Shown: piece by piece, positions 17,501-28,606 of the stretch | Numbering within the stretch: the first letter of the stretch is position 1 | Layout: each line of letters opens with the position of its first letter | Assembly (NCBI RefSeq): GCF_036549475.1 | Contig: NZ_JAZHLI010000014.1 | Location: 25,789-89,788, forward strand | Length of the DNA stretch: 64,000 nucleotides | DNA from: Aurantimonas sp036549475 | GTDB taxonomy: Bacteria > Pseudomonadota > Alphaproteobacteria > Rhizobiales > Rhizobiaceae | Reading direction: 5' to 3' | Notes under the pieces: model-generated | What the model was told of the DNA's origin: nothing | The model's input: only the letters and a program-made list of their open reading frames with translations | Database searches by the model: none | Translations under genes and position numbers: made by a program

Positions 17501-20500
17501 GAGATCGAGCCCGAGGCCGAGGCCGTGCCGGACAGGGTGCCGGTGGCGTCGAGGCCGGGCACGAAGCCGTTGACGAGCCCCACCGGCAGCTGGCGCATGG
17601 CGACTTCAATGTCGAGGGTCTCGCCGACCGTGCCGGAAGCGCTGAGTGAGCCGTCGCCGACGCTCAGATCGGCACGCTCGATGGTCGCCGTGCCGTCGGC
17701 ATAGGCACCGGCGACATCGAGGGTGAGCGGATCGATCCCGGCGGCGGCGATCTCCTCGGCGGTGATGCCGGTGCCGGACAGGGCGAATGTCGCCTGCGGA
17801 TCGCTGAGCGAACCGGTGGCGGTCGCCGTGCCAGAGAGGGTGCCTTCGGCGTCGAGCCCGTCGACGAGACCGTTGGCCAGCGCCACGGGAACTGCGTCCA
17901 TGGCGACCTCGATGTCGAGTTCATCGCCGATCGTGCCCGATGCATCGAGCGACCCGTCGCCGAGATCGAGCTGTGCGGTCGCCAGCCGCAGCGTTCCGTC
18001 GCCATAGCTTCCGGAGACATTCGCCTGGATCGCCGGCACGTTGGCGGCGCGCGATTGGGCGACGGCGAGGTCGGCGCCGGCGACGGCGAAGGTTGCTGCC
18101 GGATCGCTGGCCGGGCCGGAGACGGTGGCGGTGCCGTCGATCGTGCCGGCGGCGGCAAGGCCGGGCACGAAGGGATTGGCGACGGCGGCCGGCATGTCGC
18201 TCAGGCGCAGCGACAAATCGAGGGTCTCTCCGGCGCTACCTTCGAGGGTCAGGGCCCCTTCGCCGACAGCGAGACGGATGCCGGACAGGGTGGTGACGCC
18301 GGCCTCGATCCGCACGAGGGCTTCCTCGGCGAGGCGGACTGCGGCATCCTCGATATCGGCAGTCAGCCGCGTCAGCCGGATCAGGGTCGTGTCCGGCTCG
18401 AACAGGACGTTTCCGGCAAGGGCGATCGGCACGCCGTTGACGCTTGCCCCGGCGGCCAGGTCGGTGCCCTGTTCGTCCTCGCGCAGTGCGACGTCGAGAT
18501 CGCGAACGGTCACGCCGGGCGCATCGATGCCGCTGGCGGTCACGGTGCCGGTCGGCCGCGGAATGCCGAGATAGTCCTTCACCGACAGATCGATGCGGGC
18601 CCCGTTCAGCGTGTTGCCGGCAACCGCCAGCCGTTCGCCGGCAAGATCGATCGCCGCGACGGGCATGCCGTCAGCCTCGACCGAAAGCTCGACCTGGCCC
18701 TGTACGTCGCCGGAGGCGTCGACGCTGCCGAGCGCGGCGAGGGGGCCGATGTCCTCGACATCGACGACCAGCGTGCCGACCGGGGCGAAGGCTTCGGTCA
18801 GGCGCAGATCGCCGGTGATGCTGTTGGGGCCCTGGCGGATGGCGAGGTCGGTGATCCGCCGGTCGCCATTGTCCAGGGTCTCGACGGTGGCGTTGCCCGA
18901 CAAGGGCTGCCCGTCGAGCGTGCCGGTGATGGCGACCGTGCCCGAGGGCGAGGCCGGATTCAGGGTCCCGCGCGCCTCGACCTTGAGGTCGGCGAGTTCG
19001 CGGCCGTTGATCGACAGGCCGTTGCCCGAGACCTGCAGGTCGATGTCGGGCTTCTCGACCGGGCCGGAGGCGGTCAGGCTGAAGGTGGCGGCCCCGGCGA
19101 GGGCGCCGCTGAGGGAGCCGGCTTCCGTCAGCGAGCCGGCGATGTCGGCCATGACCGTGTCGCCGGTCAGTGCGGCGGTGCCGTCGACGGTCAGGCCGTC
19201 GCCGCGCACGGTCAGCGCCTCGGCGCTGAGGGCACCGTCGGCGGCGCGGGCAAAGCGTCCCCCCACGGCCAGTTCCTCGCCGGCGAGCGGCACCACGGCA
19301 GCCGACAGGGCGGCGGTCTGGAAGCGCGACTGGACGTCGAGGGCGAAGGTGGAGAAGTTCAGCGCCGCCTGGCCTTCCAGCTGCAGCGTGGCGACATCGG
19401 TGGTCGCCTCGCTGGGCCGGAAGGTGAGACCGTCATCGGTGAGCGTGCCCGCGAGCGCGATCTCGACCGGGCCGTTGAGGAAGCGCTGCTGGATGCCGTC
19501 TGGCGCGGCGACCGACTGCGCCGTCACGACGGCATCGAAGGCGCCCTTGAAGCCGGTCAGGTCGAAGGCGGCGCTGTCGATCTCGGCGCTGATCCCCTGT
19601 GCCTGATAGGGCCCGTAGCCGGCGCGCGGCAGGCGCAAGGTCAGATCGAGCGCCGCCGCCGAAAGGGCGCCTTTCAGCGTGCCGTCGATGCCGGCGACCT
19701 CGATCGCGGCCTCGTTCGGCTGAGTGCCGAAGGCGAAGGGGATCGGATCGCCGTCCCGGGACTGGATCGCCACGCTCAGGTCGTTGGCGGTGCCGGACAG
19801 ATCCAGCGCGCCAGCAACCCGCGCCGACAGGGCGTCGGAGGACAGGACGGCTTCCTCGATGGCGTAGGTGCCGTCATCGCGGATCACCATCTGCAGGTCG
19901 AGCGCCGTGCCGCCGGAGACGTAGCGCTGGAACTGTTCGGGCACGAACCGCTCGGCGGCGACGTTGAGCGAGGCCGAGACGCGCCGTCCCGCATCCACGT
20001 CGTTGACACGGGCGGTGAGGGTGGCGGCCGTCTCCTCGCCGACTTCGAGCGAGCCGTTGGCCATGAAGGCCGAGAGGGGGCCGGACCCGTTGATCGTCAG
20101 GTCGACGGCCGGGCGGTCCGGGATGTCGAGCAGCGTCGCGACGAGGCCGCCGGCCGGTTCGCTGGCCTTCACGTCGAGCCTGAGCTGGTTGTCGGCCGGC
20201 GCGTAGGCGATCTCGAGCGCGATCTGGCCCGGCTGGTCGAGCCGCTCGATCTGGGCCTCGACCATCAGGTTCGTCGGCTCGGCGGAAAGCTGCAGGCTGG
20301 CATTCGCCCGCAGCCGGGCGCGCTCGCCGGCAATGGCTTCGCCCAGCACGAATTCCTCGATCGCCAGGCGGCGGATGTCGGCCGTGATCGAGGGCAGCGA
20401 GAAACCGCCGGACTCATCGCCCGGTGCCGCGGGCGGCTGGCCCGTCGGCAGCCGCTCCAGGACGATGCTGCCCGCCGTGAGCGCGTCGATCGAGACATTG

Positions 20501-20781
20501 GAGCGCACCAGCGCCAGCGGCGACCAGTCCATGGCCAGGTCGCTCGCCGTCAGGAAGACGCCCTGCGGATCGGAGACGGTGACGCTCTCGATGCGGATGT
20601 CACCGGTCAGCGCGCCCGACAGCCCCTCGATCTCCACCTGCATCGTGTCGGTCGAAACGAGGTTTTCGATCTGCGTGGCAAGGAATTGCTGCGCCTTCGC
20701 CGGCTGGATCGACGCGAGCGCCAGGAAGCCGCCCATCAGGCAGGCCGCGGCACACTGGAGAAGGCGTCCGGCACGTGTCAT
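14503..20781 (-). CDS. tamB: TamB-family translocation and assembly module protein (DUF490), enlarged by tandem repeats
   Basis: TamB spans the periplasm as an AsmA-like beta-taco and works with TamA in outer-membrane protein or lipid transport. The 2092-aa product starts with a signal-anchor-like segment (residues 1-30, ending PAKA) and ends in the conserved DUF490 domain, closing with the aromatic GVFYEGEF tail. It is much longer than the roughly 1260-aa E. coli protein. The extra length comes from about eight consecutive 101-residue units (approximately residues 840-1647). Its ATG overlaps the tamA stop by one base (TGATG). Confidence 0.93.
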   Translation of the reverse strand: MTRAGRLLQCAAACLMGGFLALASIQPAKAQQFLATQIENLVSTDTMQVEIEGLSGALTGDIRIESVTVSDPQGVFLTASDLAMDWSPLALVRSNVSIDALTAGSIVLERLPTGQPPAAPGDESGGFSLPSITADIRRLAIEEFVLGEAIAGERARLRANASLQLSAEPTNLMVEAQIERLDQPGQIALEIAYAPADNQLRLDVKASEPAGGLVATLLDIPDRPAVDLTINGSGPLSAFMANGSLEVGEETAATLTARVNDVDAGRRVSASLNVAAERFVPEQFQRYVSGGTALDLQMVIRDDGTYAIEEAVLSSDALSARVAGALDLSGTANDLSVAIQSRDGDPIPFAFGTQPNEAAIEVAGIDGTLKGALSAAALDLTLRLPRAGYGPYQAQGISAEIDSAAFDLTGFKGAFDAVVTAQSVAAPDGIQQRFLNGPVEIALAGTLTDDGLTFRPSEATTDVATLQLEGQAALNFSTFALDVQSRFQTAALSAAVVPLAGEELAVGGRFARAADGALSAEALTVRGDGLTVDGTAALTGDTVMADIAGSLTEAGSLSGALAGAATFSLTASGPVEKPDIDLQVSGNGLSINGRELADLKVEARGTLNPASPSGTVAITGTLDGQPLSGNATVETLDNGDRRITDLAIRQGPNSITGDLRLTEAFAPVGTLVVDVEDIGPLAALGSVDASGDVQGQVELSVEADGMPVAAIDLAGERLAVAGNTLNGARIDLSVKDYLGIPRPTGTVTASGIDAPGVTVRDLDVALREDEQGTDLAAGASVNGVPIALAGNVLFEPDTTLIRLTRLTADIEDAAVRLAEEALVRIEAGVTTLSGIRLAVGEGALTLEGSAGETLDLSLRLSDMPAAVANPFVPGLAAAGTIDGTATVSGPASDPAATFAVAGADLAVAQSRAANVPAIQANVSGSYGDGTLRLATAQLDLGDGSLDASGTIGDELDIEVAMDAVPVALANGLVDGLDAEGTLSGTATATGSLSDPQATFALSGTGITAEEIAAAGIDPLTLDVAGAYADGTATIERADLSVGDGSLSASGTVGETLDIEVAMRQLPVGLVNGFVPGLDATGTLSGTASASGSISDPQAVFDVSGTGITTQQIARSGVAPLALRLTGTYADETAVLETAVVNVGDGSLVASGRVGQNLDLDVTMTNLPVGLANGFVDGLAARGMVSGTGAATGSLDNPTASFDLTGTGITADAIAESGVAPLTLDASGRYADGTLTLAEADIAVGDGSLTASGTIGEALDLRVDVNAIPVGLANGLVPDLGAEGTISGTATATGSLSDPQARFDLSGSGITTRQIAQSGVAPLSLDAAGAYANGTATIERADLTVGDGSLRASGTVGEELDLRLAIEALPVGLANGFVEGLGAEGTISGSATAMGSLADPQARFDLTGSGITTSQIARSGVAPLSLDAAGSYADGTATIARADVSVGDGSLAASGTIGEELDIDVDINALPVGLANGFVDDLGARGTVSGTASATGSLSDPDASFDLRASGVSVAQSRAAGAPDLEATASGRYADSTLTLGNARIDVGSGAITVTGSAGPDALDLTAEINALPASIAGAAASGISPQGTINGTVRATGSPANPAVSYDIEASGVSIQQTREAGIGALALSTSGQFASQVVTTTTSLSGDGLDFNANGSVNLAGGAPQLDLSLDGSAPLSLANRILAEGGRSIDGTVLVDARVTGPVSQPNVVGTVSTTGARFLDTGANLALNDIATTISLDGRTATIQSFDANLSGGGTLDVSGTVGLDSGFPADIAIQLESGRYNKGELVTARLDADLTLTGPLAATPLLAGTINAEEINVLVPENLPSSLARIDVTHRNAAPAVYQQQREISPEQAGGNGGGGGINLDLTFNAPNQVFVRGRGLDVELGGRIDITGSAASPNVVGGFELQRGRFSILGKRLDFDRGRLSFTGGLTPYLDLVARSTAGDATVFITVTGPADDPSFNFSSEPNLPQDEVLARLIFGQGTSDLSPLQIAQLAEAAASLAGVGGSSGLLENLRSQLGVDDLDIRTAADGTTAVGVGKYLNENTYVGVDTSGRVSIDLDLGAGLTARGAVTSSGGGEVGVFYEGEF
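15841..18264 (-). repeat. In-frame 303-bp tandem repeat array inside tamB
   Basis: Each unit encodes 101 residues starting with GDGSL-ASG, then PVGLANGFV-GL, SGTATATGSLSDP, SGTGIT and YADGT. Unit starts can be read at 17961, 17658, 17355, 17052, 16749, 16446 and 16143, all exactly 303 bp apart. A diverged unit precedes the first, and the 16143 unit is itself diverged. The six central units are clearly homologous but not identical at DNA level, so the duplications are old rather than assembly artefacts. Confidence 0.9.
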
Positions 20782-22862
20782 CAGAAGGCCTGCCCGATTC
20801 CTGCGTAGAACTGGAAGCTGGCGTCGCGCGGCCCCCGATCGAGGGGCACCGCGACGTCGACGCGGATCGGCCCGAAGCTCGTCAGGTAGCGAAGGCCGAC
20901 GCCGGCGCCCAGCTTGAATTCGGAAAAGTCCGGCACGAGATCGTCCGACACCGTGCCGCCGTCGATGAAGGGGACGAGCTGGATCGTCTCGGTCACCGCG
21001 ATGCGGGCTTCCACGGAGGCTTCGAAGACCGACAGCCCGCCGGTCGGCGTGTCGGTAAAGTCGGGATTGAAGCCGCTGCCCGCCGGGACCGTGGACGGAT
21101 AATAGGGGCCGATGGACTGGAATTCATAGCCGCGGACCGAGCCGCCACCGCCGGCGAAGAAGCGCCGGTCGTTGGGAATATCGTCGAGGTCGGCGCCGAA
21201 GATCGTGCCGTAGCCGACGCGTCCGGCGAGAACGAAGCGGTCGGTCTCGCTCAGCGACAGATAGCTGGACCCATCGACCCGTGTCTTCACGAAGGCGGTG
21301 CCGTCGTCGATATTGTAGGTCGGCTCCACATAGGCCTTGGCGAAGAAGCCCTCGGTCGGGTTCAACTCGTTGTCGCGGTTGTCGAAGGTGTAGGTGACCG
21401 GCACGGACGCCAGCAGATAGTCCCGCTCGCCGAGAAAGTCGCCGATGGTCTCGTACTCGCCGCGCACCGTCGCCACGACCGTCTGCTGTTCGTCGATCTT
21501 GTATTCGACGCCGCTGGTCGCTGCGAAGAACTCGCGGTCATAGGCGAGCGGCTGCTGCCGCCCCGCCTCGAGCGAGCCGACATAGACCGAATCCGGGCCG
21601 AGCACGCCCGGCTTCTTGAAGACCAGCGACGCGGCATAGTCCGGTCCGTCGATCTCGCGCGCGGTGTCGCTGACCGCGGTCGCGCCGATCCGCGAGATCG
21701 AGGCGTCGAGGCGGATCGATTCCGCCCGGCCGAACAGGTTGCGGTGGCCGACATAGCCCGAAGCACCCGCGCCTTCGGTGTTGGAATAGGTCGCGCCGAT
21801 GCCGTAGAACCCGAACTTGCGCTCGGCGACCTCGACCTGGACCGGCAGCGTGCCGTCGGTGGCCTGGGCGGTGCCAGGCTTGACCGTCACGCTGGAGAAC
21901 ACGCCGAGTTCGACGAGGCGCTTGCGGGCGGCGGCCAGTTCGTCGGGCGAGAACACCTCGCCTGCCTGCACGCCGGCCATATAGGCGATGAAGCCGGGAT
22001 CGATGTCCTCTGCGCCGTCCACCCAGGTTTCACCGAAGGGCACCACGTCGCCGGGGGAGACGGCGAGGGAATAGTCGAGCCGGTCGGTCGCGGCGTCGGC
22101 GATGGTCTCGCGGTCGGTCACGGCGACGAAGGGGCGGCCCTGATTGCGAAGATCGCGCAGGAGCCTGGCCTCGCCCTCCAGGACATCGACGGAATTTGCC
22201 GAACCGCCCGTCACCAGGCCGTATTCGGCCGGGTCGACCGGCAGGCCGCCGGTGGAAATTGCCACCTGGCCGAGTTCGTAAACCGGTCCCGGCGTGACGC
22301 GGATCGACACCGGCACCGGGCGCGACGTGTCGAATTTGGTGTCCGGCGGCAAGTCGGCGATGTTGCGGCCTTCGATGAAGATGTCGACGAGGCCGTCATA
22401 GCGGGCGTTTTCGTAAAGGGCGGCGACGAGGCGCTTGCGATCGGTCTTGGCCTTGGCGATCAGGCCGAGCGAGCCGGAGACCGGGTCGTCCACATCGGAC
22501 AAAAGCACCGAGGCTTCGCGCACCGCCGTCTCGATGTCGCCGTCGGCCGGGCCGCCGGGTGCGACCGAGAGCGTGGCGGTGTAGGTGATGGGGTTGATCA
22601 CGTCGGCTGCGGCGTCGGACTCGTCCTCGAAGAACTTCCAGCCGAAGATCTCGAAGGCCGCGGCGCGCTGCGGTGCCGCCATGAGCAGGACTGCCCCGAG
22701 GGTGGCATGCACAAGCAAATGGCTGGTGTGGAACCGATACCGCAAAGACGCCAGCTTCCCGTTGACCGCATTGACCGTCGGAGCGGCACCACAGATGCCG
22801 TGATGATCGGGGTCGGCGCGAATGGCAGCCGGGTACCCCCTCCTTGGGCTGGCGGCCAGCAT
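20781..22862 (-). CDS. tamA: TamA, outer-membrane BamA/Omp85-family assembly protein
   Basis: TamA is a 16-stranded Omp85 barrel with N-terminal POTRA domains that partners TamB. The product is up to 693 aa. Periplasmic POTRA modules occupy about residues 95-340, and the barrel follows, with the Omp85 motif GGGGSVRGYE near residue 565 and the usual C-terminal aromatic end (FYAGIGQAF). A hydrophobic signal segment ending PQRAAA lies near residue 68, so the genuine start is probably later than the ATG at 22862; a GTG in the HLLVHATLG stretch would give a normal signal length. No strong ribosome-binding site supports either choice. Confidence 0.9.
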   Translation of the reverse strand: MLAASPRRGYPAAIRADPDHHGICGAAPTVNAVNGKLASLRYRFHTSHLLVHATLGAVLLMAAPQRAAAFEIFGWKFFEDESDAAADVINPITYTATLSVAPGGPADGDIETAVREASVLLSDVDDPVSGSLGLIAKAKTDRKRLVAALYENARYDGLVDIFIEGRNIADLPPDTKFDTSRPVPVSIRVTPGPVYELGQVAISTGGLPVDPAEYGLVTGGSANSVDVLEGEARLLRDLRNQGRPFVAVTDRETIADAATDRLDYSLAVSPGDVVPFGETWVDGAEDIDPGFIAYMAGVQAGEVFSPDELAAARKRLVELGVFSSVTVKPGTAQATDGTLPVQVEVAERKFGFYGIGATYSNTEGAGASGYVGHRNLFGRAESIRLDASISRIGATAVSDTAREIDGPDYAASLVFKKPGVLGPDSVYVGSLEAGRQQPLAYDREFFAATSGVEYKIDEQQTVVATVRGEYETIGDFLGERDYLLASVPVTYTFDNRDNELNPTEGFFAKAYVEPTYNIDDGTAFVKTRVDGSSYLSLSETDRFVLAGRVGYGTIFGADLDDIPNDRRFFAGGGGSVRGYEFQSIGPYYPSTVPAGSGFNPDFTDTPTGGLSVFEASVEARIAVTETIQLVPFIDGGTVSDDLVPDFSEFKLGAGVGLRYLTSFGPIRVDVAVPLDRGPRDASFQFYAGIGQAF

Positions 22863-23228
22863 GCTGGGATTTGATGAAATAACAACCTACTGGCCCCGGT
22901 ATTTCGTCCAGTGACGTTAACGTGCAGCGGATTCGCGCCGTCCCCGTGCCGTCCGGGACACACCTGCCGGCAGGGCATTGCGACGGTTGGTCGCGACACG
23001 GCTCAACCGGATCGGCGCTCTTGCGATGGGACGGGGGGAGAGGCCGTTTCGCTTGCAACCGGATGGCTCGCGCACGGCGCCAACATGGAACGGTTCTGAA
23101 AAGCGCTTGAAGCGATCCGCGGCAAAGGGCAAGCTCCGCCCGGAGCCGCGGCGTCGACCTTGACGCTGCGCAGACACAAGACCGGCAGACATGCCGGACG
23201 ATGCGACCAGAGTTCCGGGAGGAAATTG
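22863..23228. other. Divergent intergenic region tamA / coxS (366 bp)
   Basis: No gene is recognised here. It contains short dyads, including CTGCCGGCAG at 22964-22973 and a 6-bp stem with GACA loop at 23182-23197 about 30 bp before coxS. The segment near 22870-22920 is the least GC-rich and is the likeliest place for promoters. No known operator could be assigned. Confidence 0.5.
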
Positions 23229-23717
<489 letters not shown>

Positions 23718-23815
23718 CGCTCGGGGAGGGCGGCCCGAGGGCTGCAGACGGATCAGGACGGCCGCAGCGATCCCGACGGTGATCCCGGCCACCACGGAAG
23801 ATTGGGAGGTTTTCT

Positions 23816-26161
<2,346 letters not shown>

Positions 26162-26176
26162 CGGCGACCCGTTCAT

Positions 26177-26201
26177 CCGGCGGCCATCGACCGGCCGCCG
26201 G
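26177..26201 (+). promoter_or_regulatory. Hairpin between coxL and coxM
   Basis: A perfect 9-bp stem (CCGGCGGCC with GGCCGCCGG, 7-nt loop) starts 16 bp after the coxL stop. A second small dyad (GGGACC-GTC-GGTCCC) follows. They may reduce read-through or protect the coxL message, tuning coxM stoichiometry. This is inferred from position. Confidence 0.4.
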
Positions 26202-26298
26202 CTTTCTTCCGGGACCGTCGGTCCCGCCTTCGACTGAGCCGCGCCGTGCGGCCCGCGCCATTCACGACAGGCGCGGCCCGGCGCCAAGGGAGACCAGG

Positions 26299-27105
26299 AT
26301 GTACGAGACCACCTATCATCGCCCCACGACCATCGACGAGGCCATCCGGCTGGTCGGCGACAGCGGCGGGGAGGGCAAGTTCCTCTCCGGCGGCATGACG
26401 CTGATCCCGACCATGAAGCAGCGCCTGGCCGCGCCGTCGACCCTGGTCGATCTGCGCCATGTCGCCGAGCTGAAGGGCATCACCGTCAACGGCCGTGACA
26501 TCCGCATCGGCGGCGGCACGACCCATGGCGAGATCGCCGGGCATGACGGCATCCGGTCGGCCTGCCCGGGCTTTGCCGCGCTGGCCGGCCTGATCGGCGA
26601 CGTGGCCGTGCGTCACATGGGCACGATCGGCGGCTCGGTCGCCAACAACGATCCGGCGGCGGACTATCCGGCAGCGCTGAAGGCGCTGGGCGCGACCATC
26701 CACACCTCCCGGCGCGAGATGCCGGCCGACGAGTTCTTCGTCAGCCTGTTCGAGACGGCGCTGGAAGAGGACGAGATCGTCACCGCCGTATCCTTCGAGG
26801 CGCCGGAGCAGTGCGGCTACGAGAAGTTCCGCAACCCGGCATCGCGCTATGCCATGTGCGGCGTCTTCGTCGCCAAGCGCGGCAATGGCGTGAAGGTGGG
26901 AGTCACCGGCGCGGGCTCGAACGGCACCTTCCGCTGGGAACCGGCAGAACAGGCGCTGTCGCTGAATTTCGACGGCGCGGCGATCGACGATTTGTCGGTC
27001 GATCCGAGCGACATGCTGTCCGATCTGCACGGCTCGTCGGACTACCGGGCCAATCTCGTCAAGGTCGTCACCAAGCGCGCGGTCGCCAAGGCGCAGTCGC
27101 ACTGA
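26299..27105 (+). CDS. coxM: Molybdenum hydroxylase FAD-binding medium subunit, CoxM-like
   Basis: This subunit binds FAD and hands electrons to the respiratory chain. ATG 26299 gives 268 aa, preceded by AGGGAGA. The two FAD-binding motifs are evident: the GGMTLIPTMKQR loop near residue 32 and IGGSVANNDPAADYP near residue 111. The open frame extends far upstream through coxL, but that part is not protein-like. It ends the coxSLM operon just before a strong hairpin terminator. Confidence 0.9.
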   Translation: MYETTYHRPTTIDEAIRLVGDSGGEGKFLSGGMTLIPTMKQRLAAPSTLVDLRHVAELKGITVNGRDIRIGGGTTHGEIAGHDGIRSACPGFAALAGLIGDVAVRHMGTIGGSVANNDPAADYPAALKALGATIHTSRREMPADEFFVSLFETALEEDEIVTAVSFEAPEQCGYEKFRNPASRYAMCGVFVAKRGNGVKVGVTGAGSNGTFRWEPAEQALSLNFDGAAIDDLSVDPSDMLSDLHGSSDYRANLVKVVTKRAVAKAQSH

Positions 27106-27130
27106 GCGTCAAACCGCATCACAGAACCAG

Positions 27131-27155
27131 ACGGCCGGGCCCTTCGCCCGGCCGT
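27131..27155 (+). terminator. Terminator after coxSLM
   Basis: A perfect 10-bp GC-rich stem (ACGGCCGGGC with GCCCGGCCGT) with a CCTTC loop is followed by a CGTCGTTT tract. It lies 26 bp past the coxM stop and separates the cox operon from the radical SAM gene. Confidence 0.75.
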
Positions 27156-27253
27156 CGTCGTTTCGGCATACGGTCTGCCCTGCGACAGCCTGTAGCAGGC
27201 TGTCCGGCCACCGGCCCCTCGCCGGAACATTCCGAGAACGCTATACAGGCGGG

Positions 27254-28498
27254 ATGGCCAAGACCACGCTCATCGACAAGCTGGCGATCCTCTCGGACGC
27301 CGCCAAATACGACGCCTCCTGCGCGTCCAGTGGATCGACCCGCCGCGACTCGGCGAAATCCGGCGGTATCGGCTCGACCGAGGGCTCGGGCATCTGCCAC
27401 GCTTATGCGCCGGACGGCCGCTGCATCTCGCTGCTCAAGATCCTGATGACCAATTTCTGCGTCTATGACTGCGTCTATTGCGTCAATCGCTCGTCGTCCA
27501 ACGTGCCCCGGGCGCGCTTTTCCGTACAGGAAGTCGTCGACCTGACGATGTCCTTCTACCGGCGCAACTACATCGAGGGGCTGTTCCTTTCCTCCGGCAT
27601 CATCCGCAACTCCGACTACACGATGGAGGAGATGGTGCGGATCGCCCGCAAGCTGCGGCTGGAGGAGAATTTTCGTGGCTATATCCACCTGAAGACGATC
27701 CCCGACGCCGCGCCGGCGCTGATCGAGGAGGCGGGTCTCTTCGCCGACCGCCTGTCGATCAACATCGAACTGCCGACGGATGTGACGCTGGAGGCCTTCG
27801 CCCCGGAGAAGAAGCCCCGCGACATCCGCCGGTCGATGGGGCATCTGCGCGCCAAGATCGAGGAACACAAGGGCGAGAAGCGCGACCGGGCCCGGCCGGC
27901 GCGCTTTGCCCCCGGCGGTCAGTCGACCCAGATGATCATCGGCGCCGACGGGTCGGACGACGATGCCATTCTCGGCCGGTCGGAAAATCTCTACGGCAAT
28001 TACCGCCTGAAGCGGGTCTATTATTCGGCCTTCTCGCCGATCCCCGACGCCTCCAGCCGGCTGCCGCTCGGCAAGCCGCCGCTGATGCGCGAGCACCGGC
28101 TCTACCAGGCTGACTGGCTGATGCGCTTCTACGGTTTCGACCGGGGCGAAATCGTTGCCGGCGGCGACGCCGGCATGCTGGATCTGGCCATCGATCCCAA
28201 GCTCGCCTGGGCCCTGAAGCACCGCGAACGTTTCCCGGTCGACGTCAATCGCGCCGATCGCGAGATGCTCCTGCGGGTGCCGGGGCTGGGCACGCGGGCG
28301 GTGAACCGCATCCTCTCGACACGGCGCCACCGCACGCTGCGCCTCGACGACGTCGCCCGGCTCTGCCAGTCGGTCGACAAGGTGCGGCCCTTCATCGAGG
28401 CGCTCGACTGGTCGCCGGGTGCTGCGACCGACAGCGCGGGGTTACGGGAGCGGTTCGTACCCAAGGCCCGGCGGTCGGCGCAACTCGAACTGTTCTGA
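27254..28498 (+). CDS. Putative DNA modification/repair radical SAM protein (TIGR03916 type)
   Basis: This is a radical SAM enzyme of unknown reaction, 414 aa. The 4Fe-4S cluster is bound by the CxxxCxxC motif, Cys69, Cys73 and Cys76. The C-terminal part (about residues 330-370) contains a helix-hairpin-helix, RVPGLGTRAVNRIL, normally used for non-specific DNA binding, which is why the family is thought to act on DNA. It is followed after 108 bp by a UdgX-family gene, a pairing known to recur in bacteria. What it modifies is not established. Confidence 0.85.
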   Translation: MAKTTLIDKLAILSDAAKYDASCASSGSTRRDSAKSGGIGSTEGSGICHAYAPDGRCISLLKILMTNFCVYDCVYCVNRSSSNVPRARFSVQEVVDLTMSFYRRNYIEGLFLSSGIIRNSDYTMEEMVRIARKLRLEENFRGYIHLKTIPDAAPALIEEAGLFADRLSINIELPTDVTLEAFAPEKKPRDIRRSMGHLRAKIEEHKGEKRDRARPARFAPGGQSTQMIIGADGSDDDAILGRSENLYGNYRLKRVYYSAFSPIPDASSRLPLGKPPLMREHRLYQADWLMRFYGFDRGEIVAGGDAGMLDLAIDPKLAWALKHRERFPVDVNRADREMLLRVPGLGTRAVNRILSTRRHRTLRLDDVARLCQSVDKVRPFIEALDWSPGAATDSAGLRERFVPKARRSAQLELF

Positions 28499-28606
28499 GC
28501 TGGACGACAAGCCCGGGCAGTGCGGGCGCGCCGCTTCGTCGGCCGTGTCGGAACCGTCTCGCTGGCCAGCAGGTTTAGTCCGTCCCCGCAGGCGATCCAG
28601 GTCCCC

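Noticed and set aside
18055..20808. Very long plus-strand open frame (917 codons) opposite tamB
   Set aside because: It is the complement of GC-rich, repeat-containing tamB codons; it shows no domain and is rich in Asp/Gly/Arg as expected for a shadow frame.
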